Assembly (NCBI GenBank): GCA_900551855.1
Contig: URXM01000006.1
Span: 1-64,000, forward strand
From: an uncultured Eubacteriales bacterium
GTDB lineage: Bacteria; Bacillota; Clostridia; Christensenellales; UBA1242
Length of the DNA stretch: 64,000 bases
Direction of reading: 5' to 3'
Of the stretch, positions 1-8,717 are shown one piece after another. A program made the translations under genes and the position numbers. How positions within the stretch are numbered: the stretch's first letter is position 1; every line of letters starts with the position of its first letter. A model generated the notes under the pieces. That model was given only the letters and a program-made list of their open reading frames with translations, was not told where the DNA came from and searched no databases.

Positions 1-2049
1 ATTTCTGACTGTTCCTTTAGAAGAACTTATAGTAAAATTAGTATCGTCTGTTACTTTTTGCGATTGATAATACAATGTCAATGTATAGGTGTTTATTTCC
101 CATTTCGCATAAAGATATGCATGGGCGTTTTTTAAATAACTGCCAGAAGCTAAATTTGTTAATGAACTCTCTTTATACCAATCAACAAATGTATATCCTG
201 TTCTTGTTGGAGTTGGAGTTGAGTAACTACCATAATATAAAACAGAATATTCTTTTATCCTAAATTGCAAACTGTCGAAATAATAATTATTGCTCCCATC
301 CTTTATATATTTTATATAAATATAATACGAGCCAGTACTTGAAATATTGTATGTCACCGTTTGCTCAGATGAATTACTAGAGCCTTTAAAACTTTTATAA
401 ACATTACTTGTATCCGCTGAGGAAGATGATGTTAATGATGAATTCAAGTTACTAAATATACCAAAATCATAATTAGCTTCTGCATAGTTTATCACTTGAA
501 ACGAAATGGTAGAACCAGCTTCTGCATAAAAATCTACTCTGCATAGAGAATATGAACTACTAATTCCAGCATTAGAACTCTCGTAATAACCTTCCTCATT
601 TAAGTTAAATGAATGTCCTCCTGATACAGTGCTTATCTTAAAGCCATCGCTGCCCAATCTGAATTGCAAAGAATCATTATAATTATTTCCAGAACCATCT
701 TTTCTATATTTTATATACACATAATGAGTACCAGAACTTGTAATGCTATATGTCACAGTTTGAACATTTTTTGAACTTGAGCCTTTAAAGCTCCGGTAAA
801 CATTACTTGTATCCGCTGAGGAAGATGCAGATAATGTTTTATCTAAATTGCTAAATATACCAAAATCATAATTAGATTCTGCATAATTTATTACATAAAA
901 AGTGGCATAAGAACCAGCCTTTGCTGTAAACGAAACTTTACATAACGAATATGAATTTTCTACTCCATCATTTCCACTTTCATAATATCCAGCGCTATTC
1001 AATGAAAATCTATAACCTGAAATATTTGTCACAGAAACTAAAGAAACGCCACTTGGAAGATATCCTCCTTTTCCATAATAAGAAACCCCATAACTTATTT
1101 TCTGCCACACTTGGTTGACTGATATAGAATTTTTGACAAGACTGTCAGGCACACTTTCTCCAAGAGTAAAAAGTTCATTACTTCCTGTTACAGTAAAACC
1201 TTTAAATACATATCCTGCTCTTGTATCTATGGTAGTAGCCAGCTTAAATCCAACACCAGCATAAACAGTTGTTGATGTTAAAGGATATCCTTGCCAGCCT
1301 ATATATGTGTAAGTATACTTTCTCCTAAGTTTTAAATAAACTGCCGGAGCATAAGATTCTCCAGTTTTTCCATTTACAATATCAGAATTTGCAATTTGAG
1401 ATGAAAACGATGATGGTGCACTATAACTAGTGGTTAATGTATAACCACCATTAGCCCCATAAAAGTAAGCACTTGTATAGTATGTTCTAAAAGTATTGTT
1501 GTTGTATGTATCAATAGTAGATATCCCTACAATAGCGTAAGAACTATCGTTTGACAAAAGTTTTACATATCTTTTGTAATATGTAAACCATGTGTTATCA
1601 TATGAATTGCAGTAATAGTAAGAAGCATATACCGTTGTTCCGTCACTACTAAGTTTCCCACCAGGATTCATTTTGTAAGCGTCAGCATTTATAGGCTCCA
1701 ATGCAGACTCAGAACTTCTCCATTGCAATTCAAAAATTTGGCTTGGAGAGGTCGTATTAGCTTTTGTTGTTGTATATGTATCAGCATTGTCTTTCATTTG
1801 CGCATATACTTTAAATGTGTAGTCAGTATTTTGTAAATTTGCACTTATTTCTTCGTCTTCTTCATTATCACTTGGATTTTCATCATCTTCACCACCACCA
1901 TCTTCACTTGGTGATTCAGTTTCTTCTGAAGGCGTTGAAATTTGAGTGTTATTGTCCGAATTAGAGGATGAGCAACCTGTAAATAAACAAATTCCTCCAA
2001 CCAAAGAAAAACAACATAATATTAAAAATATATATAATATTTTCTTCAT
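1..2049 (-). CDS. Repeat-containing surface lipoprotein (partial, 3' end beyond the window)
   Basis: The reading frame is open for 683 codons from an ATG at 2049 to the left edge, with no stop. The N terminus is a lipoprotein signal: MKKI, a hydrophobic stretch, then a lipobox ending LFTGC at about residue 33. An acidic Ser/Glu/Asp-rich linker follows, as expected for a tether. The body is Ser/Tyr/Asn/Thr-rich and contains two tandem repeats of about 119 residues (see the repeat entries), each with the motifs SYSLC, INYAE, NYDFGIFSNL and SSADTSNVY. Near the left edge comes an InlB B-repeat (Listeria-Bacteroides repeat) segment with the signature RTGYTFVDWY and a closing YAKWE. Such proteins are exported, lipid-anchored and often take part in surface binding; the ligand cannot be told. 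It is rich in extracellular-type repeats and has no enzyme motif that I recognise. Confidence 0.85.
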   Translation of the reverse strand, partial: MKKILYIFLILCCFSLVGGICLFTGCSSSNSDNNTQISTPSEETESPSEDGGGEDDENPSDNEEDEEISANLQNTDYTFKVYAQMKDNADTYTTTKANTTSPSQIFELQWRSSESALEPINADAYKMNPGGKLSSDGTTVYASYYYCNSYDNTWFTYYKRYVKLLSNDSSYAIVGISTIDTYNNNTFRTYYTSAYFYGANGGYTLTTSYSAPSSFSSQIANSDIVNGKTGESYAPAVYLKLRRKYTYTYIGWQGYPLTSTTVYAGVGFKLATTIDTRAGYVFKGFTVTGSNELFTLGESVPDSLVKNSISVNQVWQKISYGVSYYGKGGYLPSGVSLVSVTNISGYRFSLNSAGYYESGNDGVENSYSLCKVSFTAKAGSYATFYVINYAESNYDFGIFSNLDKTLSASSSADTSNVYRSFKGSSSKNVQTVTYSITSSGTHYVYIKYRKDGSGNNYNDSLQFRLGSDGFKISTVSGGHSFNLNEEGYYESSNAGISSSYSLCRVDFYAEAGSTISFQVINYAEANYDFGIFSNLNSSLTSSSSADTSNVYKSFKGSSNSSEQTVTYNISSTGSYYIYIKYIKDGSNNYYFDSLQFRIKEYSVLYYGSYSTPTPTRTGYTFVDWYKESSLTNLASGSYLKNAHAYLYAKWEINTYTLTLYYQSQKVTDDTNFTISSSKGTVRN
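258..615 (-). repeat. Tandem protein repeat, unit 2, in surface lipoprotein
   Basis: This is the second copy of the 119-residue unit, with GYYESSN, SYSLC, AGSTI, INYAEANYDFGIFSNL, SSADTSNVY, SFKGSS, then DSLQF. The pattern suggests a beta-sandwich domain duplicated in tandem; I do not recognise the family. The InlB-type repeat follows directly on its C-terminal side. Confidence 0.85.
655..1010 (-). repeat. Tandem protein repeat, unit 1, in surface lipoprotein
   Basis: This stretch codes for a unit of about 119 residues that starts around GYYESGN and passes through SYSLC, AGSYA, INYAESNYDFGIFSNL, SSADTSNVY, SFKGSS and ends at DSLQF. It aligns residue for residue with the next unit. The two copies are clearly homologous at DNA level as well: the run encoding SSSADTSNVY is nearly identical in both. 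Confidence 0.85.
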
Positions 2050-2088
2050 CTATAATATTATACAAAAATTTTACAAAAAAATCAAAGA

Positions 2089-2115
2089 AAAAAGCACAAG
2101 TTGTCTGTGCTTTTC
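2089..2115 (-). terminator. Rho-independent terminator of the ssb-like gene
   Basis: An 8-bp stem (AAAGCACA / TGTGCTTT) is followed on the minus strand by a T-rich tract, just after the stop of the SSB-like gene and before the lipoprotein gene. Confidence 0.75.
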
Positions 2116-2118
2116 TTT

Positions 2119-2820
2119 TTATATTATATCCCTATCTTTTAAACTTTCTTTCTTTTGAGAATCTATACCAGCAACATTAGAAATAATAGCAATTCTTTGA
2201 CAAGAAACTTCGTATGCGGTTTTTGTTTCACTTTCATTGTTTGGCAACATTTTTGTATATTCGCGTGATTGAATTCTTCCAACCAATTCAACTTTACATC
2301 CAACATTTTGACTTGCCATAAATCTTGCATTTATACCCCACATAATGCAAGGAATATAATCAGATTTATGAAAATTTGGACGATTTACAGCCAAAAGTAC
2401 ATCACAAATTTCTCTATCAAAAGGAGTTTTTCTATATATAGGCTGTTTGCAAACATAACCAATTAGTTGCACTTCATTTGTATAAAGATTTTCTTTCTGC
2501 TCGTTTGCATTCAATACTTGCAATTCCTTACCAAATAAGTGCAAAATCAATCTACTTCGATCATCTTGCAATTTGTTATAGCTTCTATATTCTCCCGTGA
2601 CCTTAACAAAATCTCCAAGTTTTATAGTCTCTCCAACTATCGCTCTTTCAGATATTGTCACAGGAATAATATCTTTCACTTTTGACAATCTCTCAACTTC
2701 TACTTTAAATTCATAAAAGTATTCACCTTCTACTTGATGTGACTTTGTCGGTTCCACACAAATACGCCCTGATATTTGTGTAAAATTTGTTGTTCCTTCT
2801 TTTAATCTATCGTATTCCAT
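2119..2820 (-). CDS. SSB-like protein with two OB-type domains
   Basis: This 233-residue protein matches a clostridial family of single-strand DNA-binding-like proteins. The N-terminal half has the SSB pattern: TQISGRICVEPTKSHQ, a FYEFKVEVERLS strand, an IPVTISE strand and a GDFVKVTGEYRSYN turn. A second, similar segment begins around residue 115 (NEVQLIGYVCKQP, CDVLLAVNR, YIPCIMWG, VELVGRIQSREY), so I read it as two tandem OB folds. It lacks the acidic C-terminal tail (DDDIPF type) of the housekeeping SSB, so it is probably an accessory paralogue. It lies 11 nt downstream of the deacetylase gene on the same strand and is probably co-transcribed with it. Confidence 0.75.
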   Translation of the reverse strand: MEYDRLKEGTTNFTQISGRICVEPTKSHQVEGEYFYEFKVEVERLSKVKDIIPVTISERAIVGETIKLGDFVKVTGEYRSYNKLQDDRSRLILHLFGKELQVLNANEQKENLYTNEVQLIGYVCKQPIYRKTPFDREICDVLLAVNRPNFHKSDYIPCIMWGINARFMASQNVGCKVELVGRIQSREYTKMLPNNESETKTAYEVSCQRIAIISNVAGIDSQKKESLKDRDII

Positions 2821-2831
2821 AAATTCTCTCC

Positions 2832-3596
2832 TTAATTTTTGTGTTGAACTCCATTTCTGTCTATGGTGTAGTTATCATTGTAAATTAGTTCTGAAATTCC
2901 AGTGACTTTATAACCTTGTATTTTCAATTTGTTCAAAATCAATCTCAATCCATCCAAAACATTGTCAGAATTGTTATGCATCAAAATAATAGAACCATTT
3001 TTGACCCTACTTAAAACTCTATTTGCAATATCAGAAGCAGAAAGTCCCTTCCAATCAAGACTGTCAACATCCCATTGTATCGTCTTCAAATTCAAACTTT
3101 CAGCTGTTTCCAACAAAGCATTGTTATAAGAGCCAAACGGAGCTCTAAAAAGAGACACTTCTTTCCCAGTAATAGACTTAATCTTTGATATTGAAGTTTC
3201 AAGTTCAATCTTCATAATAGCCTTATCCAGTTTAACCATGTCTGGATGAGTATTTGAATGAGTTCCTATTTCCAACCCCGCCTCATCAATCGCTTTAACC
3301 ATATCTGGATAATCGTCCACCCAAAATCCCACAAGGAAGAATGTCGCCGAACAATCAAACTCGTTTAAAATGTCAATAATTCCTTGAGTTTTATCCGCGC
3401 CCCAAGCGGCATCAAAAGAAATAGCGACTTGTTTTTCTTCCGTTTCCACATTATAGATAGGCACCTTGCGAGTAGAATACCCAAAATATACTTGTGCTGA
3501 TGTTGTCCCGTTTACAGAAATAGATAAAAGCACGACAACCAAAACCATAGCAACAAAAATTTTCAATGTTCTCGATTTGATAACATAGAAATGCAT
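2832..3596 (-). CDS. Polysaccharide deacetylase, PdaB-like
   Basis: This 254-residue exported NodB-fold deacetylase has one N-terminal membrane segment or signal anchor (about residues 12-32). NodB motifs in order are SFDAAWGAD (motif 1, the variant form of the PdaB group rather than TFDDG), HSNTH (motif 2, metal-binding His pair), RAPFG (motif 3), DVDSLDW (motif 4) and LMHN (motif 5). PdaB-type proteins act on peptidoglycan or related glycans and in Bacillus are needed to maintain spores. The role here is inferred from family only. The ATG at 3596 is the upstream-most sensible start because the hydrophobic segment follows it directly. Confidence 0.82.
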   Translation of the reverse strand: MHFYVIKSRTLKIFVAMVLVVVLLSISVNGTTSAQVYFGYSTRKVPIYNVETEEKQVAISFDAAWGADKTQGIIDILNEFDCSATFFLVGFWVDDYPDMVKAIDEAGLEIGTHSNTHPDMVKLDKAIMKIELETSISKIKSITGKEVSLFRAPFGSYNNALLETAESLNLKTIQWDVDSLDWKGLSASDIANRVLSRVKNGSIILMHNNSDNVLDGLRLILNKLKIQGYKVTGISELIYNDNYTIDRNGVQHKN

Positions 3597-3758
3597 TATA
3601 CAAACCTCGCTTTTATTTTATAACTAATCAACATATTCAACAATGCTTATTTTGTGAGATATAAACAAATATTGTCCTGAAATGTCGAATTTACTAAGTA
3701 CAATATATCTATATCCCTATTCTCAAAATATTAGAACAAAAATATTGAAAACAACAAA

Positions 3759-3787
3759 AAAAAGACTGGATAATTTCCAGTCCTTTT
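3759..3787 (-). terminator. Terminator of the GLUG surface protein gene
   Basis: A hairpin (AAGGACTGGA / TCCAGTCTT with one bulge) is followed on the minus strand by a run of T, about 13 nt past the surface protein stop. Confidence 0.75.
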
Positions 3788-3799
3788 TATAAACATTTT

Positions 3800-6700
3800 T
3801 TAAGCCCAATAGAAAATTTTAAGCGCCAAATGGTTATTAACCGTTATCCAAATAGAGCTATCCAAATTTGTTGAGTTGGAATTGTAATTGCCGTTAAATT
3901 TGCTTGTTGTACCAGTTTGTGTACCATTTACCACAACATATAACCCATTGATATAATAGCAATCACTAATTGAAGTTGTGCCATTTACCAATCCATTTAT
4001 ATTCTGCCCTTCATTTGAAGAAATAATTCCAGAATTAAAACTTTGATCAATTGTTGTATTAGAATCTGCAAAACCAATCAAGCCTCCAACATATTCACAA
4101 TAATTTGTGTTTGTTATATTTCCTTGATTTGCACATGCAACAAAATCACAATTTTCAGATTTTCCTACAATTCCTCCAATATATTGTTGATAAACAAAAG
4201 GTGACAAACTCGCTCCATCAGGATTCAAATAAACTTCAACTTCCTTTCCGTAAATTGAATAAAATTTGATGCTATTTATCTGTATATTGCTCAAATTGTT
4301 TACATTCTCAATTGTAGAATTCTTAGCACTTCCAATCAAACCACCCACATAAGAATAACCTGAAATGTTGGCACTTGAATTTTTAAGGCTTACATTTTTT
4401 ATTGTTGCATTTTCAACATAACCAAAAAGTCCACGATAGCTTATATTATAATTGCCCAAATTGAGATTCTCTATCAAATGGTTGTTTCCATTGTATACTC
4501 CTTTGAATGGAGTTTCAATAGAACCAATAGGATTAAACAAAATTCCAGACATATCAATATTTGCAGTTTGATTTATAGTTATGCCTTCAAATGTGTTTCC
4601 TTGTGCAACCTGTCCACTAAGCCATACCAAATCTTGCGCAGAACTAATTGAATATACACTCTTATTTGGATTTATTGTATAAGAACTATCTGTCGTGTTG
4701 TAAGTTATAAATTTTGCAACAATAGAAACATCTCCTATATTTCCAACAATTAAATTGTTTATAAATGTATATTCTTCATCCAAAGATAACAATTTGTTGT
4801 TATAATACCAACCAATAAACTTATAACCATATGGAACAGAATTTATAGAAACAGTCACTGGAGCATAATAACTAACCATATATCCAACATCGTTATAAAA
4901 ATCTAAGACTCTGCCACCATCTTCTTTTGTGGTCATTGAAATGCTTACATTTTTGCTGCCAACATCTTGATTGTTAACATTTATTTTCCCTGTCAATTTA
5001 TAAGTGTTTAATGTACTATACACATAAATATTTAACTCGTAAGATTGCATTGGTCCAGATGAATTAGGATAATGATATTTAATATATTGTTCCAATAAAT
5101 TAGAAAATTTATCATTTGCATTTAATGCCGAACTAGTTGGAAGGCTAGAAGAGTTTGCAAAAACAATTTTAGCATTGGAATAACTTGAAGATAAACTATT
5201 GTAAAGTATATTATAAGAATTGCTTACAGTATATGAATTTGTTCCATTGATATAAGCAAAATACTGATCACTGAATGTCAACATATCTGTTCCAAACAAA
5301 CTCTTATATGCGTCTGCAGATATATCACCAAACATCAAACTCCTAAAATTGTTTGAATCAACCTTTGTATATTGACTTGTAGATTTGTATGTGTTTAACA
5401 TATTGTTGATTTTGATTGTGTAATTTATTTCTTGTCTGGTCACATAAATCACAAACGAAGTCATTTTTAATGCATCATTTCCAAAGGTTGACAAACCATT
5501 TATTAAGTCATCAGATGAAAGCAAAATCTTCGTGCTCTGATAATCACATTCAATATTTTCTTTTATTTCATGTTCTTGACTAGTCTCACCATTCTTGTTA
5601 ATGAAAACGGAATACTTGTAGCCATAATTTATATCAATCTTATTATCCTCTCCCAAATTCAAATAATCTTTTGTAACCATTTGAGTGCCATTATAACTTG
5701 TGCCTTTCATACTTACTAATTCTGTAAAATCGCTATTTGGATTCCATTCTGAAACAATGGTTATTTCATAAATTATTGGTACAAAATATACATCAAAATT
5801 CTCAAATCTATAATCAAAATCATATTCAACCTTGCCTAAAACGACATCTTCAGCCGCTTCAGAAGAAAGTTCATGATTTGATGAATCAACTAATTTTCCA
5901 ACATTATTCTGTTGAAAGTTATGATATTTTGTTATCTCTTCTTTTGTAAATACAATTTTATTGACAGCATAGCCTAAATTTGGAGTCGCTGTAATAGTAA
6001 TTGGATCTAAATAATACACATTAGTATAATTTTGAGCTGTTCCACCTTTACTTCCATTACTTTCAAGGTTTGCTAAAGAAAAGTTTTTATAAGTATGGAC
6101 ACCCACATTTACAGTCTGAGCTATACTTGCAAAACTGAATTTAAAATAAATTGGGTTTTCATCAATATAGGCATTATTTTCAAATCTTACATAAATTTTA
6201 CGACTTCCTGAATTTACTGTCTCTGAATAATATGCTTGTGACTGCTCATAAGTACCATCATTTCGTATAGAAAGTTTTGAAAAAGTAAAGTGTAAAGGAT
6301 TGTATTCTACCCAGAACAGATTAGTATATCTTCGCATAAGAGTATAATCTGCACCATTTAAATATGGGATTCTGTCTGATGTGGAAGTAACCTTCTTTTC
6401 CACTAATTTTGAAGTGCCACTATCCCATGCATAATAACTTATTGTTGAAATATCATCAGAATAACTTAAATAATAACTTTCTCCTCGTTTATTCCATTCA
6501 ATTTGAATTCTTGCAGTTGAAACACTGCTCATAGGCACAATAACATTTTGATATGCACTACCCATTCCCCTTGTACTTCTTTCACTATCAGAATAGTAAT
6601 TGTATACCAATGGAGACATAAGCCAATCATATGAAGTACCATAACTTGTTCTTACTTCATTGTTAAATGAAATTGAATCATATCCTGCATATTTATTAGT

Positions 6701-8590
6701 TGTCCAATTATAGCTTGCATTATAAAATGAATACTTTGTTAAAAAACTATAAGTTTTTAAAGATCCACTTGAATAACCACCGGCAGAACCAGATGGTGCA
6801 TACCCTGAGGTGTAATTGTTATTTCCATAACATTTTACAACTTTTCCAGTACCATTCATAAAACCTACGATTTGTCCATAATTTGAACTTCCTGAAACTT
6901 TGCTATAGTTTATACAATTAGAAATATAAACATTTGTTTTTGCATCTTCATGCCCCAAATTAAAGAACCAGCTACCAGCTTTTTCTTCTTTCCCAATTTG
7001 TCCAGCGATTCCACCAATAGAATTGCTATTAGATCCACCAGTTACAACCCCATGATTTATACATGAAGTAATAAGCCCAGCGTCCATAATCCATCCAGCA
7101 ATGCCACCAATATTTCTAATACTTTTTGAAGAAGTTACAGTAATATTCCCATAATTTGCAGAAGAATAAATGTATGTTCCACTTGTATTGCTTACTCCCA
7201 AAATTCCGCCATATCCACTATCGGTACAATTGTCAGAGTTTAATGTAAGTTTTAAATCACCAAAATTAGCACATTCATAAATTTTTATACTGTTGTTTTG
7301 ATTTACTGCCAAAATACCTCCAACGAAAGTATTATAAACATTAGATACAGTAATCTTTCCGTAATTTATGCATTCATATATTTTATATTCAGAGCCTGAC
7401 AAGTTCAAAAGATTGGCTATTATACCTCCAACACAATTGATTAAAGAACCAGGCCCCACATAGTAGTAAATATTACCACTAAAAATATTTCTATAGCACC
7501 ACATATTCCCTCTTGTAGATCTCAAAAGGCCTATAATTCCTCCAAAAGCAGTGCCATAACTTGTTATATTTCCAGAACCTTGAGCATTCAAGTAAATGTC
7601 ACTAGAACATTCGCATTCCTTAACATCATAAGTTGTTGTAGCTACAATGCCACCTACGACAAGTTCTCTAAATTGTGCCAATTCATAAAAATATATATCT
7701 ATCAAAGCAGAACATGAACAATCAGAAATTGTAGACATATCTATTGAAGTACCTACTACTCCTCCAATATTCATGCTCCCTGAAATAGTATAATAATTAT
7801 CTCTATTTTGCTCATAAATCATACTTACACTATCATTAGAAACATTTGAAATGTTCCCGCCAGACAACATCCCAACAGCCCCACCAACATGTAGCCATAA
7901 AGATGAATTGCCAGTGACATCGCTTTCAATATTAATTTTGCCATTTTTTAATGTAAAGTCTTTTATTGTTGCATTATAGGCAAATCCAAACAATCCTATA
8001 CCAGCAGAATTAGAATATGTAAAATTAACTGATTCATCTCCATAATCAAATGTATTTTCACATAAATATTTACTTGCAACTCCTTGGGGACCTTTTACAG
8101 ATATAGTTAATCCTGAAATTGTATGCCCATTACCATCGAAATTTCCAGAAAAATAGTATGGATGCCAAGTAGTTGTTGCAAAAATCCACCAACCATCGGT
8201 TGTTGAATATGCACTTGTACCTATTGGTGTCCAATAATGTGCAGATATATCAATATCCGCAGTCAATTTAACATAAGCATCTTTATATAACAATCCAGTA
8301 TTAGAATTTTTATAATTGTTGTTCACCATAAATGCAAAATTTGCAAGCGTTTGAGCAGAACCAATCAAATATGGATCATTGACTGTACCACTCCCAGAAG
8401 GTCTGTTTGATGTTGCCTTATCTGCCCAATAACCACTTGCTGTTGCACTTATTTCTTGGTCTTCTTCTTGAGATTCTGTCTGTTCTTGAGATGTAGTTGC
8501 AGTAAGTGATTTATCAATGATAAAAACACTGCCACATGCCAGTCCCAAAGACATAAACACAGCAATCAGCAAAATAAGAATTCTCTTCAT
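3800..8590 (-). CDS. Large secreted surface protein with GLUG motifs
   Basis: This 1596-residue protein starts with a Sec signal peptide (MKRILILLIAVFMSLGLACG). Repeated GLUG-type motifs (VGGLIG, GGIVG, GGIAG with following short beta turns) occupy two blocks, about residues 180-600 and 1290-1570. The middle is a Tyr/Asn/Ser-rich beta region with InlB-like segments (for example YKFIGWYYNN followed by VAKF). GLUG motifs build right-handed beta-solenoid-like folds in adhesins and IgA-protease-type proteins. There is no LPXTG sorting motif and no C-terminal membrane segment; the chain ends ALKIFYWA, so it is either released or held non-covalently. The composition resembles the partial lipoprotein at the left edge. 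A -10 box (TATAAT) lies just upstream of the start. Function: probably adhesion or glycan binding, inferred. Confidence 0.8.
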   Translation of the reverse strand: MKRILILLIAVFMSLGLACGSVFIIDKSLTATTSQEQTESQEEDQEISATASGYWADKATSNRPSGSGTVNDPYLIGSAQTLANFAFMVNNNYKNSNTGLLYKDAYVKLTADIDISAHYWTPIGTSAYSTTDGWWIFATTTWHPYYFSGNFDGNGHTISGLTISVKGPQGVASKYLCENTFDYGDESVNFTYSNSAGIGLFGFAYNATIKDFTLKNGKINIESDVTGNSSLWLHVGGAVGMLSGGNISNVSNDSVSMIYEQNRDNYYTISGSMNIGGVVGTSIDMSTISDCSCSALIDIYFYELAQFRELVVGGIVATTTYDVKECECSSDIYLNAQGSGNITSYGTAFGGIIGLLRSTRGNMWCYRNIFSGNIYYYVGPGSLINCVGGIIANLLNLSGSEYKIYECINYGKITVSNVYNTFVGGILAVNQNNSIKIYECANFGDLKLTLNSDNCTDSGYGGILGVSNTSGTYIYSSANYGNITVTSSKSIRNIGGIAGWIMDAGLITSCINHGVVTGGSNSNSIGGIAGQIGKEEKAGSWFFNLGHEDAKTNVYISNCINYSKVSGSSNYGQIVGFMNGTGKVVKCYGNNNYTSGYAPSGSAGGYSSGSLKTYSFLTKYSFYNASYNWTTNKYAGYDSISFNNEVRTSYGTSYDWLMSPLVYNYYSDSERSTRGMGSAYQNVIVPMSSVSTARIQIEWNKRGESYYLSYSDDISTISYYAWDSGTSKLVEKKVTSTSDRIPYLNGADYTLMRRYTNLFWVEYNPLHFTFSKLSIRNDGTYEQSQAYYSETVNSGSRKIYVRFENNAYIDENPIYFKFSFASIAQTVNVGVHTYKNFSLANLESNGSKGGTAQNYTNVYYLDPITITATPNLGYAVNKIVFTKEEITKYHNFQQNNVGKLVDSSNHELSSEAAEDVVLGKVEYDFDYRFENFDVYFVPIIYEITIVSEWNPNSDFTELVSMKGTSYNGTQMVTKDYLNLGEDNKIDINYGYKYSVFINKNGETSQEHEIKENIECDYQSTKILLSSDDLINGLSTFGNDALKMTSFVIYVTRQEINYTIKINNMLNTYKSTSQYTKVDSNNFRSLMFGDISADAYKSLFGTDMLTFSDQYFAYINGTNSYTVSNSYNILYNSLSSSYSNAKIVFANSSSLPTSSALNANDKFSNLLEQYIKYHYPNSSGPMQSYELNIYVYSTLNTYKLTGKINVNNQDVGSKNVSISMTTKEDGGRVLDFYNDVGYMVSYYAPVTVSINSVPYGYKFIGWYYNNKLLSLDEEYTFINNLIVGNIGDVSIVAKFITYNTTDSSYTINPNKSVYSISSAQDLVWLSGQVAQGNTFEGITINQTANIDMSGILFNPIGSIETPFKGVYNGNNHLIENLNLGNYNISYRGLFGYVENATIKNVSLKNSSANISGYSYVGGLIGSAKNSTIENVNNLSNIQINSIKFYSIYGKEVEVYLNPDGASLSPFVYQQYIGGIVGKSENCDFVACANQGNITNTNYCEYVGGLIGFADSNTTIDQSFNSGIISSNEGQNINGLVNGTTSISDCYYINGLYVVVNGTQTGTTSKFNGNYNSNSTNLDSSIWITVNNHLALKIFYWA

Positions 8591-8685
8591 ATATCTATAT
8601 TATAAACAAAATCTGACATTTCACAAAATAATTTGACAAAATTTTTACAATATTGACACAAAATATTGTAGCAATATAGCAAAAT

Positions 8686-8717
8686 AAAAAAATTGGATTT
8701 CTTCAATCCAATTTTTT
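8686..8717 (-). terminator. Terminator overlapping the topoisomerase A stop codon
   Basis: A long A/T-rich hairpin (AAAAAATTGGATT / AATCCAATTTTTT) includes the stop codon and is followed by T-rich sequence on the minus strand. Confidence 0.75.
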
